Assembly (NCBI GenBank): GCA_902477075.1
Contig: CABSFU010000014.1
Coordinates: 1-25,934, forward strand
From: UMGS1498 sp900552335
Lineage (GTDB): Bacteria > Bacillota_I > Bacilli_A > RF39 > UBA660
Direction: 5' to 3'
Length of the DNA: 25,934 bases
Position 1 is the first letter of the stretch. Every line of letters begins with the position of its first letter. Below are positions 6,780-14,188 of this stretch, one piece after another. The notes beneath the pieces were generated by a model. That model was not told where the DNA came from and made no database searches. It saw only the letters and a list, made by a program, of their open reading frames with translations. A program made the translations under genes and the position numbers.

Positions 6780-7271
6780 ATGTATTATATGAACTATTTT
6801 TTTGTTTTTTCAATATTAGGCTATTTATTGGAAACTTTTTTTAATAAAGGATTTGAAAGTGGCATTTTATATGGACCTTATACACCTGTATATGGTATTG
6901 GAGTATGTCTTGTCATATTTGTATTTCATTTTTTAAAAAGAAAAAAAATAAATCATCTCTTTACTCTTCTTTGTATTTTTTTATTTGGCTTTATTGGACT
7001 TAGTATATTAGAACTGTTAGGTGGCATTTTAATCGAATATTTTTTTCATACAGTTTTCTGGGATTATAGTCATTTTAAATTTAGTATTGGTCATTACATT
7101 GCTTTGGAAATTAGTTTATTATGGGGTATTTTATCCATTTTGATAGCCTATATTATTTGTCCTTTTTTTGATTTGTGGATACAAAAAATACCCAAGTTTT
7201 TAACTTGGATATTTTTGATTTTCTTTATTTTTGATTGTATGATTACATTATTTACGAAAGTACTCTTCTAA
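6780..7271 (+). CDS. Integral membrane protein, PF06541 (CmpB-like 'putative ABC permease') family
   Basis: 163 residues with about five hydrophobic segments. Family-type motifs are visible: YLLETFF near the N-terminus, GILYGPYTPVYGIG in the first loop, ELLGGILIEYFF, and WDYS after the third segment. Despite the database family name, no ABC partner gene is near and a transport role is not demonstrated. The start is ATG 6780 with AAGGTGA 4 nt upstream; ATG 6789 is an alternative. The 3' end overlaps the end of the convergent VanY-like gene by 24 bp. Confidence 0.75.
   Translation: MYYMNYFFVFSILGYLLETFFNKGFESGILYGPYTPVYGIGVCLVIFVFHFLKRKKINHLFTLLCIFLFGFIGLSILELLGGILIEYFFHTVFWDYSHFKFSIGHYIALEISLLWGILSILIAYIICPFFDLWIQKIPKFLTWIFLIFFIFDCMITLFTKVLF
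7184..7216 (-). terminator. Terminator for the VanY-like gene, inside the opposing gene
   Basis: CCAAGTT (7192-7198), loop TTT, AACTTGG (7202-7208), flanked by A-run on the left and T-run on the right, so it can work in both directions. For the leftward gene it lies about 35 bp past the stop codon. Confidence 0.6.
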
Positions 7272-7889
7272 GGTCATTTTTTTTTCAAATATTGTAGAAG
7301 CAAGTTCAATTCCTACATAACGATAGTGCCATGGTTCATATTTAAAACCAGTTATTTTTTCTTTTCCTTTTGGATATCTTAGAATAAAGCCAAATTCATG
7401 AGCGTGATCTTTCATCCATTCAAATTCCTTTGTTTGTTCAAATAAATTATAATCGCCATTTTCACCCATCACGTCAATAGCAAGACCCGTTTGATGTTCC
7501 GAATGTCCTGGTTTCGCACTACAATTTAGAGCATAATTTAGACCCTTTTCTTGGACATATTCTTGGAATAACTTGGATTGGTACTCATAGTCTCGATAAG
7601 CAGAAACAATCGTAATTTTCAAGTTTTCTTTTTTTGCTTCTTTCCATAACTTCTTGAATGCTTCTAGGGCTTCTGTTCTTATTTTTTTACCATTATAAGC
7701 CATATCATTAGAAATTTCTGTCAAATGCTCTGGTACATAGACTGCTGGTAATTTATTATTTTTATTGACAACAACCGATATTTCATCTGGCTTTTTTATA
7801 ATTTGAACGTTTTTATAAAATTTTTTTTGATTTAATTTTATAATGAAGAAAAGAATAATTAATAGTATGAAACATAGTATTTTTTTCAT
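7248..7889 (-). CDS. VanY-like D-alanyl-D-alanine carboxypeptidase (peptidase M15B)
   Basis: 213 residues. An N-terminal hydrophobic helix (about 3-19) acts as a membrane anchor or uncleaved signal, placing the catalytic domain outside the cell. The M15 zinc-peptidase motifs are complete: SAYRDYEYQ (96-104), GHSEHQTGLAID with ligands H132 and D139, and EPWHYRYVG with catalytic E185 and ligand H188. It should trim D-Ala or cleave peptidoglycan cross-bridges. The set of vancomycin-resistance regulators that accompanies vanY in resistance clusters is absent, so a housekeeping wall role is more likely. A GGTGAT ribosome site precedes the start. It is divergent from the kinase gene, with about 110 bp between start codons. 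Confidence 0.9.
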   Translation of the reverse strand: MKKILCFILLIILFFIIKLNQKKFYKNVQIIKKPDEISVVVNKNNKLPAVYVPEHLTEISNDMAYNGKKIRTEALEAFKKLWKEAKKENLKITIVSAYRDYEYQSKLFQEYVQEKGLNYALNCSAKPGHSEHQTGLAIDVMGENGDYNLFEQTKEFEWMKDHAHEFGFILRYPKGKEKITGFKYEPWHYRYVGIELASTIFEKKMTLEEYFRK

Positions 7890-7945
7890 TCTATCACCAA
7901 TATAGTATATGATAATTAATTAAAAAATATAGATGATTTCCTTAT

Positions 7946-7988
7946 TTCGACAAATATCGACAATCAAAAATTGTAATATATTGTCGAG
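7946..7988 (+). promoter_or_regulatory. Cluster of three Spo0A-box-like sites
   Basis: TTCGACA (7946-7952, exact reverse complement of the 0A box TGTCGAA), ATCGACA (7956-7962, one mismatch, exactly 10 bp downstream), and TGTCGAG (7982-7988, one mismatch, opposite orientation). They lie between two divergent genes, 11-53 bp before the sensor kinase start. TCGACAAT and ATTGTCGA also make an interrupted inverted repeat. Binding by Spo0A or another response regulator is inference. Confidence 0.5.
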
Positions 7989-7998
7989 AGGTGAAAAG

Positions 7999-9201
7999 AT
8001 GAATTTATTTGATACCATTTTAATGAATTCTATTTTAGTTATTTTTCCATACATTTTGTATTTTTTATATTTGATTTATGTTAAAACAGTAGACCAAAAA
8101 AAGAATGAATTATTATTAGATTTTGCTATGATTACATCCTTCTATTTTACTTTAAAATTCAATCATTCCAATTTGATTGTAACCTATGTTTTTTTAAATA
8201 TTCCCTTATTAATTGCTTATTATTATCATCGAAAAATATCCATTTTATGTTTGTCTATTTTTTCTATTTTTTATTATCAAAATATCTTTGATTGTTCTTA
8301 TTTTTTACTTCTATTAGAGTATTTATGTTATTACATTCTTTATTTAGAAACTAAAAACAAAAAATATTTTTCTAGTTCTTTTATTATTTTAAAATGTGTC
8401 ATTTTGAGTATTTATCTTAATATGTTTTCACATTTAAATATAACGAATTTCTTTCTTTCTATTGTAATTCTAGGTATTTTGATTCAATTTATTTTATTCT
8501 TATTTGAACGCATGAATCAAATCATAGAACTTTACCTATCCATTCGCCAAATTGAAAATGATCAAAAATTATATGAATCTCTTTTTAAAATTACTCATGA
8601 AATAAAAAATCCAATTGCTGTTATAAAAGGATATTTGGATATGTTTGATATTCATAATGAAAAACATTCTATTAAATACATTCCTATTATAAAAGGAGAA
8701 GTAAATAGGGTGCTAATATTATTAGAGGATTTTTTATCCATTAAAAGATTAAATCTTCAAAAAGAAATTATAGATATTAATTATGTAATAGAAGAAGTAA
8801 CTCAAAATTTTGAACCACTTTTAAAAAAGAAAAAAATTAGAGTGATATTAGAAGATGGAGAATGCTATATTGTGGGTGATTATAATCGGTTAAAACAAGT
8901 GTTTATAAATTTAATGAAAAATAGTGTAGAAGCAATTTCTTCTAATGGTTTGATTAAGATTAAAGCAACACCACAAAAAAATCAAATAAAAATAGAATTT
9001 TCTGACAATGGAATTGGTATGAGTGAGGAAGAAATTTTAAAATTAAATTATCCTTTTTTTACAACAAAGCAAAATGGTACTGGACTAGGTGTATATTTAT
9101 CCAGAGAAATCATAGAAAAACATAATGGTAGTATGAAATATGAATCAAATCATGGCGTAAGAGTTACGATTAAATTACCGTATGACCCTAGCTTAAACTA
9201 A
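7999..9201 (+). CDS. Membrane sensor histidine kinase
   Basis: 400 residues. Residues 1 to about 175 contain multiple hydrophobic segments (five or six), without an evident extracytoplasmic domain. The kinase core follows: H-box THEIKNPIAVIKGY with phospho-accepting H200, N-box N304-N308, G1 box DNGIGM (336-341), FFTTK, and G2 box GTGLG (360-364). The arrangement resembles KinB-like and other orphan kinases feeding into phosphorelays. No response regulator gene is adjacent, so this is an orphan kinase. ATG 7999 is chosen for the GAGAGGTG site; a frame-extending ATG at 7933 lies within the regulatory sites. Spo0A-like boxes upstream hint at feedback by a response regulator. Confidence 0.9.
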   Translation: MNLFDTILMNSILVIFPYILYFLYLIYVKTVDQKKNELLLDFAMITSFYFTLKFNHSNLIVTYVFLNIPLLIAYYYHRKISILCLSIFSIFYYQNIFDCSYFLLLLEYLCYYILYLETKNKKYFSSSFIILKCVILSIYLNMFSHLNITNFFLSIVILGILIQFILFLFERMNQIIELYLSIRQIENDQKLYESLFKITHEIKNPIAVIKGYLDMFDIHNEKHSIKYIPIIKGEVNRVLILLEDFLSIKRLNLQKEIIDINYVIEEVTQNFEPLLKKKKIRVILEDGECYIVGDYNRLKQVFINLMKNSVEAISSNGLIKIKATPQKNQIKIEFSDNGIGMSEEEILKLNYPFFTTKQNGTGLGVYLSREIIEKHNGSMKYESNHGVRVTIKLPYDPSLN

Positions 9202-9234
9202 AAAAAAATAGTATAATAAATTAGGGTGATAATT

Positions 9235-10353
9235 ATGAAGAAAATAACTTTTCTAGCTCTACATTTAGGGTATGGTGGCATTGAAAAATGTATTACAACT
9301 GTTGCGAATCATTTATGTAGTGAATACGAAGTAGAAATTATATCTACCTATCAGTTATATGAAAAGCCCGCATTTGATTTAAACCCTAAAATTAAAGTTC
9401 AATATTTAATTCATGATAAACCAAATAGACAAGAATTTTTCAATTTTGTTCGTTCTTTTCATTTCATTAAGGCTTTTAAAGAGGGAATAAAAGGAATTCA
9501 ACTCTTGAAACAAAAAAAGCAAAAAATGTGTGAAGCAATTCAAAATTCTAGTAGTGATATTATCGTAAGTTCTAGGGATATTCATAATGCATGGCTTGGC
9601 AAATATGGTAAAAAAAATGCCATAAAAATTGGTTGGGAACATAATTATCATAATCACAATCAAAAATATATTCATAAAATAGTAAAATCAGTTCAAAACT
9701 TAGATTATTTTGTCGTGGTAAGTAAAGAACAACAGGAATTTTATCGTAAATTAGTCATTCCTGAATGTGTCTATATTCCAAATAGTTTAGAAAGCTACCC
9801 ACAAAAATTATCAAAATTAGAAGATATTAATATAATTTCTATTGGTCGTTTATCTAAAGAAAAAGGCTTTTTAGATTTAATTCAAGTTTGTTCTTATGTG
9901 AAGGAAATATTTCCAGAGTTGAAACTTCATTTAATTGGGGATGGTCCAGAAAGAAAAAAAATAGAATTAGAGATTGCCAGATTCCACTTAGAAGATAATG
10001 TAATATTACATGGTTTTTTAAATCCATCAGAAATGAAACCACTCTTCTTGCAAAGTTCTGTTTATGCTATGACTTCTTTTACGGAATCATTTGGAATTGT
10101 TTTATTGGAGGCAGCTAGTTATGGAATTCCTGCTGTTGCATTTCAAAATAGTGGCGCAAATGAGGTAATTCAAAATAATTGGGATGGATATATCGTTGAA
10201 AAGAGAGACTGTAAAATAATGGCAAAAAGAATTGTAGAATTATTAAAAAATAAAAATCGAAGAATTATTATGGGAAGGAATGCATATAAGAAGAGTTTAG
10301 AGTACAATATAGATAATGTAATCGAAATGTGGTATCAATTACTAGGAAGATGA
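9235..10353 (+). CDS. Glycosyltransferase family 4 (GT-B fold)
   Basis: 372 residues. The N-terminal Rossmann half begins with FLALHLGYGGIEK (glycine-rich, typical of GT4). The C-terminal half has IGRLSKEKG (203-211), IGDGPERKKIE, and TESFGIVLLEAASYG with the paired glutamates E284 and E292 (EX7E). It should transfer a sugar from a nucleotide donor to a cell-surface glycan or lipid; the acceptor cannot be read. ATG 9235 follows AGGGTGAT; a GTG nine bases upstream is less likely. A TATAAT lies at 9212-9217 but without a good -35, so transcription may continue from the kinase gene. The next gene starts four bases after its stop. Confidence 0.92.
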   Translation: MKKITFLALHLGYGGIEKCITTVANHLCSEYEVEIISTYQLYEKPAFDLNPKIKVQYLIHDKPNRQEFFNFVRSFHFIKAFKEGIKGIQLLKQKKQKMCEAIQNSSSDIIVSSRDIHNAWLGKYGKKNAIKIGWEHNYHNHNQKYIHKIVKSVQNLDYFVVVSKEQQEFYRKLVIPECVYIPNSLESYPQKLSKLEDINIISIGRLSKEKGFLDLIQVCSYVKEIFPELKLHLIGDGPERKKIELEIARFHLEDNVILHGFLNPSEMKPLFLQSSVYAMTSFTESFGIVLLEAASYGIPAVAFQNSGANEVIQNNWDGYIVEKRDCKIMAKRIVELLKNKNRRIIMGRNAYKKSLEYNIDNVIEMWYQLLGR

Positions 10354-10357
10354 TGAT

Positions 10358-10927
10358 ATGGAACATATGATTGGAAGTATTACTCTTTGGATTCAAGATT
10401 TTGTTTTAAATAATAATATCTTTTTAAGCCTTTTTATTGGTAGCTCTATTGTCGTACTAGAATCCATTTTACCTTTTTTACCTTTAGCTGTTTTTATTGC
10501 TATTAATGTGATTGCCTTCGGTCCCCTTTTTGGCTTTTTGTTATCCTATTTTTCCACTATTGTAGGGTGCACTCTTAGTTTTTATTTAGTGAGACATTTT
10601 CAAAAATACGCTAGATACAAAAAATTAAAAAAGTTAATTCATCAATTTGAAAAATTAAGTTTTCCAAGTTTAGTGTTAATTACGGCAATTCCTTTTACAC
10701 CAGCTTTTTCTATTAATATTGCAGCTGGTTTATCCAATATTCCTTATAAAAAATATTTAATGGTTCTTATTTTATCTAAATTATCTATCATTTATTTTTG
10801 GGGATTTATTGGGACAACATTATTACAAAGTATTACAAATATTACGGTGATTATAAAGATAACAATTATTTTATTCATAACCTTTATTCTATCAAAAATG
10901 GTTATGAAATATTTTGATATTAGTTGA
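10358..10927 (+). CDS. VTT-domain (DedA/TVP38-like) membrane protein
   Basis: 189 residues, strongly hydrophobic with about five membrane segments. The VTT (SNARE-associated, PF09335) pattern is visible: ESILPFLPLAVFIAIN near residue 35, FGPLFGFLLSYFSTIVGCTLSFYLVR, and the second re-entrant part FPSLVLITAIPFTPAFSINIAAG. Family members are linked to lipid scrambling or flipping of undecaprenyl phosphate. Its coupling with a glycosyltransferase, four bases apart, fits a role in envelope glycan assembly, but the substrate is unknown. Confidence 0.85.
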   Translation: MEHMIGSITLWIQDFVLNNNIFLSLFIGSSIVVLESILPFLPLAVFIAINVIAFGPLFGFLLSYFSTIVGCTLSFYLVRHFQKYARYKKLKKLIHQFEKLSFPSLVLITAIPFTPAFSINIAAGLSNIPYKKYLMVLILSKLSIIYFWGFIGTTLLQSITNITVIIKITIILFITFILSKMVMKYFDIS

Positions 10928-10939
10928 GTGGTGAAATGT

Positions 10940-12187
10940 ATGAATATTAGTACGAGAAATTTAAATATAAATGATATAAAAGGCGCAGAAAAATATGGCA
11001 TTATGGACAAAGAATCTTTACATAGTTATATAGGAAGGGTAATTCTAGAATTAAAATTACAAAAAGATCATATTCAAATAAAAGAAGCTCTTACTTCTGT
11101 AATATATGAAATTTTAAAACGAAAAGCTTGTTTGAAAGAAGATAACATTCTTTCTATATCAAAAAATTTAGCAGGTGGTATTGTAGATGAACTTGAAAAA
11201 TATGTTTCTGTTACTAATTTAAAAAAAGAAGAAGTAGAGTTTGTAATAGAACCTTTTATTGATAAAATGGCTTTTCTTATGGATGAAGATTTAAAGAGAG
11301 TTTGTGATTCTAGCAGCTATCAAAAATTATTATCTATTTGGTTAGTAAATGATGTTATAATAGAAGAAGAATTGGCTATTTCTCGTAGAAAAGATGCAAT
11401 GAAAAAATTAGAAGTCTTACCAGAAAATATTTTAACTATTTTAAAAAATATAAAAAATAATATTTCTAATAAAGGAAAAAACTTTTTGAAAAAAATGGAA
11501 TCTATTCCACAACTAGACTTTTGGACTAAAGCAACACTTGGTTTTATGGCTGATTTTCTTGGAGGAAATCTTCTTAGCAAGTTAATCTATTTAGATGTTA
11601 ATGATAATGAAATTATGTTAGATAAAATTAAAAGAGAAGGAATTGTGCACTTTACATCTAGTTATAATGCTGACAAAATTTTAAACGGAAATAACAATTA
11701 TATAAAAGCTTCTAACTTAATTCTTTCTGGTGGTAAAAAAAGAACTTATTTTTTTGCAGGAATACCTTCTTTTAAAGATATTACAATTAATATTTATAGC
11801 TATAATGTGATGTATGGTATTAGAATTTATCCTGATAGTAATCAATTAAATCAATTAATTTATAGAGAGTACAATGATAAAGCTATTGCCTATAATGGAA
11901 ATTTTCATTTTAAATCAGATCAAGTAAAAAAAGTATACTATGGATTAAAAATGAATGAAGAAAAAGAACTATTTTACGAGGAAATAACAGAAGAAGAGGC
12001 TAAAAATTACCAAATTAGTGATGAATTGAAACAATTATATAATGGAGACGGTTCATTCAAACACAAGTTGCTTTGTAATGCATATAGTTTTTATTATGAA
12101 TTAGAAAATTATATCAAACTTTTAAAAAGAATTAAAAAACACGATTTTCAGATAGAACCAATAAAAGAAGAAAGTCATGTAAGATAG
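10940..12187 (+). CDS. Unrecognised protein with HFTS...YFFAG segment (possible ADP-ribosyltransferase-like fold)
   Basis: 415 residues; I do not recognise the family. The first 200 or so residues are helical and charged. From residue 235 there is GIVHFTSSYNADKIL (H237), then KASNLILSGGKKRTYFFAGIP (Y270), followed by beta-rich sequence and a C-terminal helical tail. An H-F-T-S start, an 'A..IL' helix and a Y-F-F strand resemble the opening of ART-fold domains such as DarT-like proteins, but I cannot place the third catalytic residue, so this is a weak suggestion. There is no signal peptide or clear membrane helix. ATG 10940 follows GGTGA by five bases; the gene is tightly packed between the VTT gene and rmuC (8 bp), so it belongs to that operon. 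Confidence 0.6.
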   Translation: MNISTRNLNINDIKGAEKYGIMDKESLHSYIGRVILELKLQKDHIQIKEALTSVIYEILKRKACLKEDNILSISKNLAGGIVDELEKYVSVTNLKKEEVEFVIEPFIDKMAFLMDEDLKRVCDSSSYQKLLSIWLVNDVIIEEELAISRRKDAMKKLEVLPENILTILKNIKNNISNKGKNFLKKMESIPQLDFWTKATLGFMADFLGGNLLSKLIYLDVNDNEIMLDKIKREGIVHFTSSYNADKILNGNNNYIKASNLILSGGKKRTYFFAGIPSFKDITINIYSYNVMYGIRIYPDSNQLNQLIYREYNDKAIAYNGNFHFKSDQVKKVYYGLKMNEEKELFYEEITEEEAKNYQISDELKQLYNGDGSFKHKLLCNAYSFYYELENYIKLLKRIKKHDFQIEPIKEESHVR

Positions 12188-12195
12188 GAGGATGT

Positions 12196-13263
12196 ATGGA
12201 GTATTTAATTATAATTTTATTAATTATTATTTTGATATTAGTGATTTTTTCTCTTTCTAAAAATATCAATGAATCTAATATTACCGAAAGATTAGGAAAA
12301 TTAGAAACCAATATGATAAAAGAAATAGGAGAATTTAAATCAGATGTTAATAAAGATTTAAATGAAAATTTCATTAAAGTAAATGATAAATTAGAAGAAC
12401 GATTAAGAATTATTAATGATGCAGTAAATGAGAGATTAGATCAAAATTTTGAAAAAACGAATAAAACATTCAATTCTGTTTTAGAAAGATTATCTAAAAT
12501 AGATGAAGCACAAAAGAAAATAGATCATTTATCGAGTGATATTGTTTCTTTACAAGGTGTTTTAACAGATAAAAAAACAAGGGGTATTTTTGGAGAAGTC
12601 AATTTACAAAATATTATGTCCAATGTATTTGGTGAACATAATGATAAAGTGTATAAGATGCAAGAAAAATTACCAAATGGTACAATTGTCGACTGTGCTT
12701 TATATGCTCCAGAACCTTTAGGACTTGTTGGAATCGATTCCAAATTTCCTTTGGAAAACTATCGTAATATGGTAGATAGAAATAATGATTTAAAAGTAAG
12801 AGAAGAATCTGTTAAATTATTTAAATTAGATATGAAAAAACATATTGATGCAATTGCTAGTAAATATATTATTCCAGGTGTTACAAGTGATCAGGCTATT
12901 TTATTCTTGCCAGCTGAGGCTATATTTGCAGAACTCAATGCATATCATACAGAAATTATTGATTATGCTTATAAAAAAAGAGTATGGATTACTAGTCCTA
13001 CTACTTTAATTAGCACTTTAACAACAATTCAAATTATTATGAAAAACATTGAAAGAGATAAATATGCTTCTATTATTCATACAGAACTTAAAAATTTGGA
13101 CATTGAATTTAAACGTTATAAGGAAAGATGGGACAAGCTTGCTCATAATATTGACAATGTCTCTAGGGATGTAAAAGATATTTATACTACTACTGATAAG
13201 ATTACAAGAAGATTTGATTCTATTAATCAGGTAGAAGTAGAAGAAATCACTTATAAAGAATAA
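12196..13263 (+). CDS. rmuC: RmuC family DNA recombination protein
   Basis: 355 residues. It has an N-terminal membrane helix (about 2-21), a long coiled coil with heptad-like repeats (about 30-115), and the conserved RmuC core: KTRGIFGEVNLQNIM, LPNGTIVDCALY, GIDSKFPLENY, ILFLPAEAIFAEL and the VWITSPTTLISTL segment. RmuC proteins are predicted PD-(D/E)XK-like nucleases that restrain inverted-repeat-driven recombination in E. coli. TAGGAGG lies 4 nt before the start. It is the last gene of the rightward set and is followed at once by a strong terminator. Confidence 0.92.
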   Translation: MEYLIIILLIIILILVIFSLSKNINESNITERLGKLETNMIKEIGEFKSDVNKDLNENFIKVNDKLEERLRIINDAVNERLDQNFEKTNKTFNSVLERLSKIDEAQKKIDHLSSDIVSLQGVLTDKKTRGIFGEVNLQNIMSNVFGEHNDKVYKMQEKLPNGTIVDCALYAPEPLGLVGIDSKFPLENYRNMVDRNNDLKVREESVKLFKLDMKKHIDAIASKYIIPGVTSDQAILFLPAEAIFAELNAYHTEIIDYAYKKRVWITSPTTLISTLTTIQIIMKNIERDKYASIIHTELKNLDIEFKRYKERWDKLAHNIDNVSRDVKDIYTTTDKITRRFDSINQVEVEEITYKE

Positions 13264-13266
13264 TTT

Positions 13267-13291
13267 AAAAGTTCGGAATTACCGAACTTTT
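13267..13291. terminator. Bidirectional terminator between rmuC and rpsD
   Basis: AAAAGTTCGG (13267-13276), loop AATTA, CCGAACTTTT (13282-13291): a 10-bp perfect stem with A-run and T-run on its two sides, shared by the two convergent genes. Confidence 0.9.
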
Positions 13292-13295
13292 AATA

Positions 13296-13895
13296 TTATC
13301 TATTGTAGAATTCAACGATTAATGATTCATTAATTTCTGGATTTAGTTCGCTTCTTTCAGGAAGTCTAACATAAGTACCAGATAATTTATTTTCGTCAAA
13401 TGTAACAAATTCAACACGATTATGAGTAGCTTCTAAAGCTGCTTTAATAGCTGGATGATTAACAGATTGTTCTTTAACAGCAATTACATCTCCAACTTTT
13501 ACTCTGTAAGATGGAATGTCTACTTTTTTTCCATTTACAGTAATATGACCATGGTTAACTAATTGTCTAGCACCTTTTCTAGTAGTAGCAAATCCTAAAC
13601 GATATACCATGTTGTCTAAACGACTTTCTAGTAATCTTAAGAAGTTTTCACCATGAACACCTTTCATTTTCCCAGCTTCTTCAAATGTTCTTCTGAATTG
13701 TTTTTCATTTACACCATACATGAATCTAACTTTTTGTTTTTCTTGTAATTGTGTACCGTAATCAGATAGTTTTTTTCTACTATTTCCGTGTTGTCCTGGA
13801 GCAGTAGCTCTTTTAGATAATTCTTTACCGTTTTCTAGAATTGAAAATCCGAAACGACGTGATTTTCTGTTAATAGAACCAGTGTATCTTGACAT
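13296..13895 (-). CDS. rpsD: 30S ribosomal protein S4
   Basis: 199 residues, typical length. S4 nucleates 30S assembly by binding the 5' domain of 16S rRNA. Visible: SRYTGSINRKSRR at the start, APGQHG, EKQKVRFMYGVNEKQFRR, then the S4 RNA-binding domain LESRLDNMVYRLGFATTRKGARQLVNHGHITVNGK, and the terminal LIVEFYNR. The zinc-binding cysteines of the C+ type are absent (no Cys at all). GAGGAGG precedes the start. It is transcribed alone from a strong promoter through a leader of about 160 nt. The divergent neighbour ezrA is also near rpsD in Bacillus. Confidence 0.97.
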   Translation of the reverse strand: MSRYTGSINRKSRRFGFSILENGKELSKRATAPGQHGNSRKKLSDYGTQLQEKQKVRFMYGVNEKQFRRTFEEAGKMKGVHGENFLRLLESRLDNMVYRLGFATTRKGARQLVNHGHITVNGKKVDIPSYRVKVGDVIAVKEQSVNHPAIKAALEATHNRVEFVTFDENKLSGTYVRLPERSELNPEINESLIVEFYNR

Positions 13896-14056
13896 ATAAA
13901 TTTCCTCCTCTATTTATATTTACAAAACATCTGGCCTGTTTACAAAATATTAGGGAGTTTATTTGAATATCTTCGCTTTGCAGCTAAAAGTTACGCAATA
14001 AACCAATTAAGTAATAAACACATTAATATTTCTAAACAGCGCTGCTAGATGAATGC
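13896..14056 (-). promoter_or_regulatory. rpsD 5' leader, candidate S4 autoregulatory RNA
   Basis: About 160 nt lie between the predicted transcription start and ATG. GTTTATT (13957-13963) can pair with AATAAAC (13997-14003), and CAGCGCTG (14037-14044) is palindromic. In B. subtilis rpsD is repressed by S4 binding to its own leader; a leader of this length fits such control. The exact fold is not derivable by eye. Confidence 0.5.
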
Positions 14057-14062
14057 ATAAGT

Positions 14063-14091
14063 ATTATAGAAAAATATTGCTTTTTTGTCAA
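14063..14091 (-). promoter_or_regulatory. Strong sigma-A promoter of rpsD
   Basis: On the minus strand: perfect TTGACA (14091-14086), 17-bp spacer, perfect TATAAT (14068-14063). This is the best promoter match in the window, as expected for a ribosomal protein gene. Confidence 0.9.
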
Positions 14092-14188
14092 TGTTTTCAA
14101 ACTATTTTATGATAAAATTAAAAAAAATATTTCAAAAAAACAATATCTATGATAAAATTAGTATAGAATAAAGTGCGAGGTGGATAAA

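Noticed and set aside
7248..7889. vanY as part of a vancomycin-resistance cluster
   Set aside because: No vanA/B-type ligase, vanH, vanX or VanRS pair is adjacent; the nearby kinase is divergent and lacks a response regulator partner.
14108..14160. Direct repeat TATGATAAAATTA (14108-14120 and 14148-14160) before ezrA
   Set aside because: Two copies 40 bp apart in AT-rich DNA; they may be two -10 elements but neither has a convincing -35, so no separate promoter is called.
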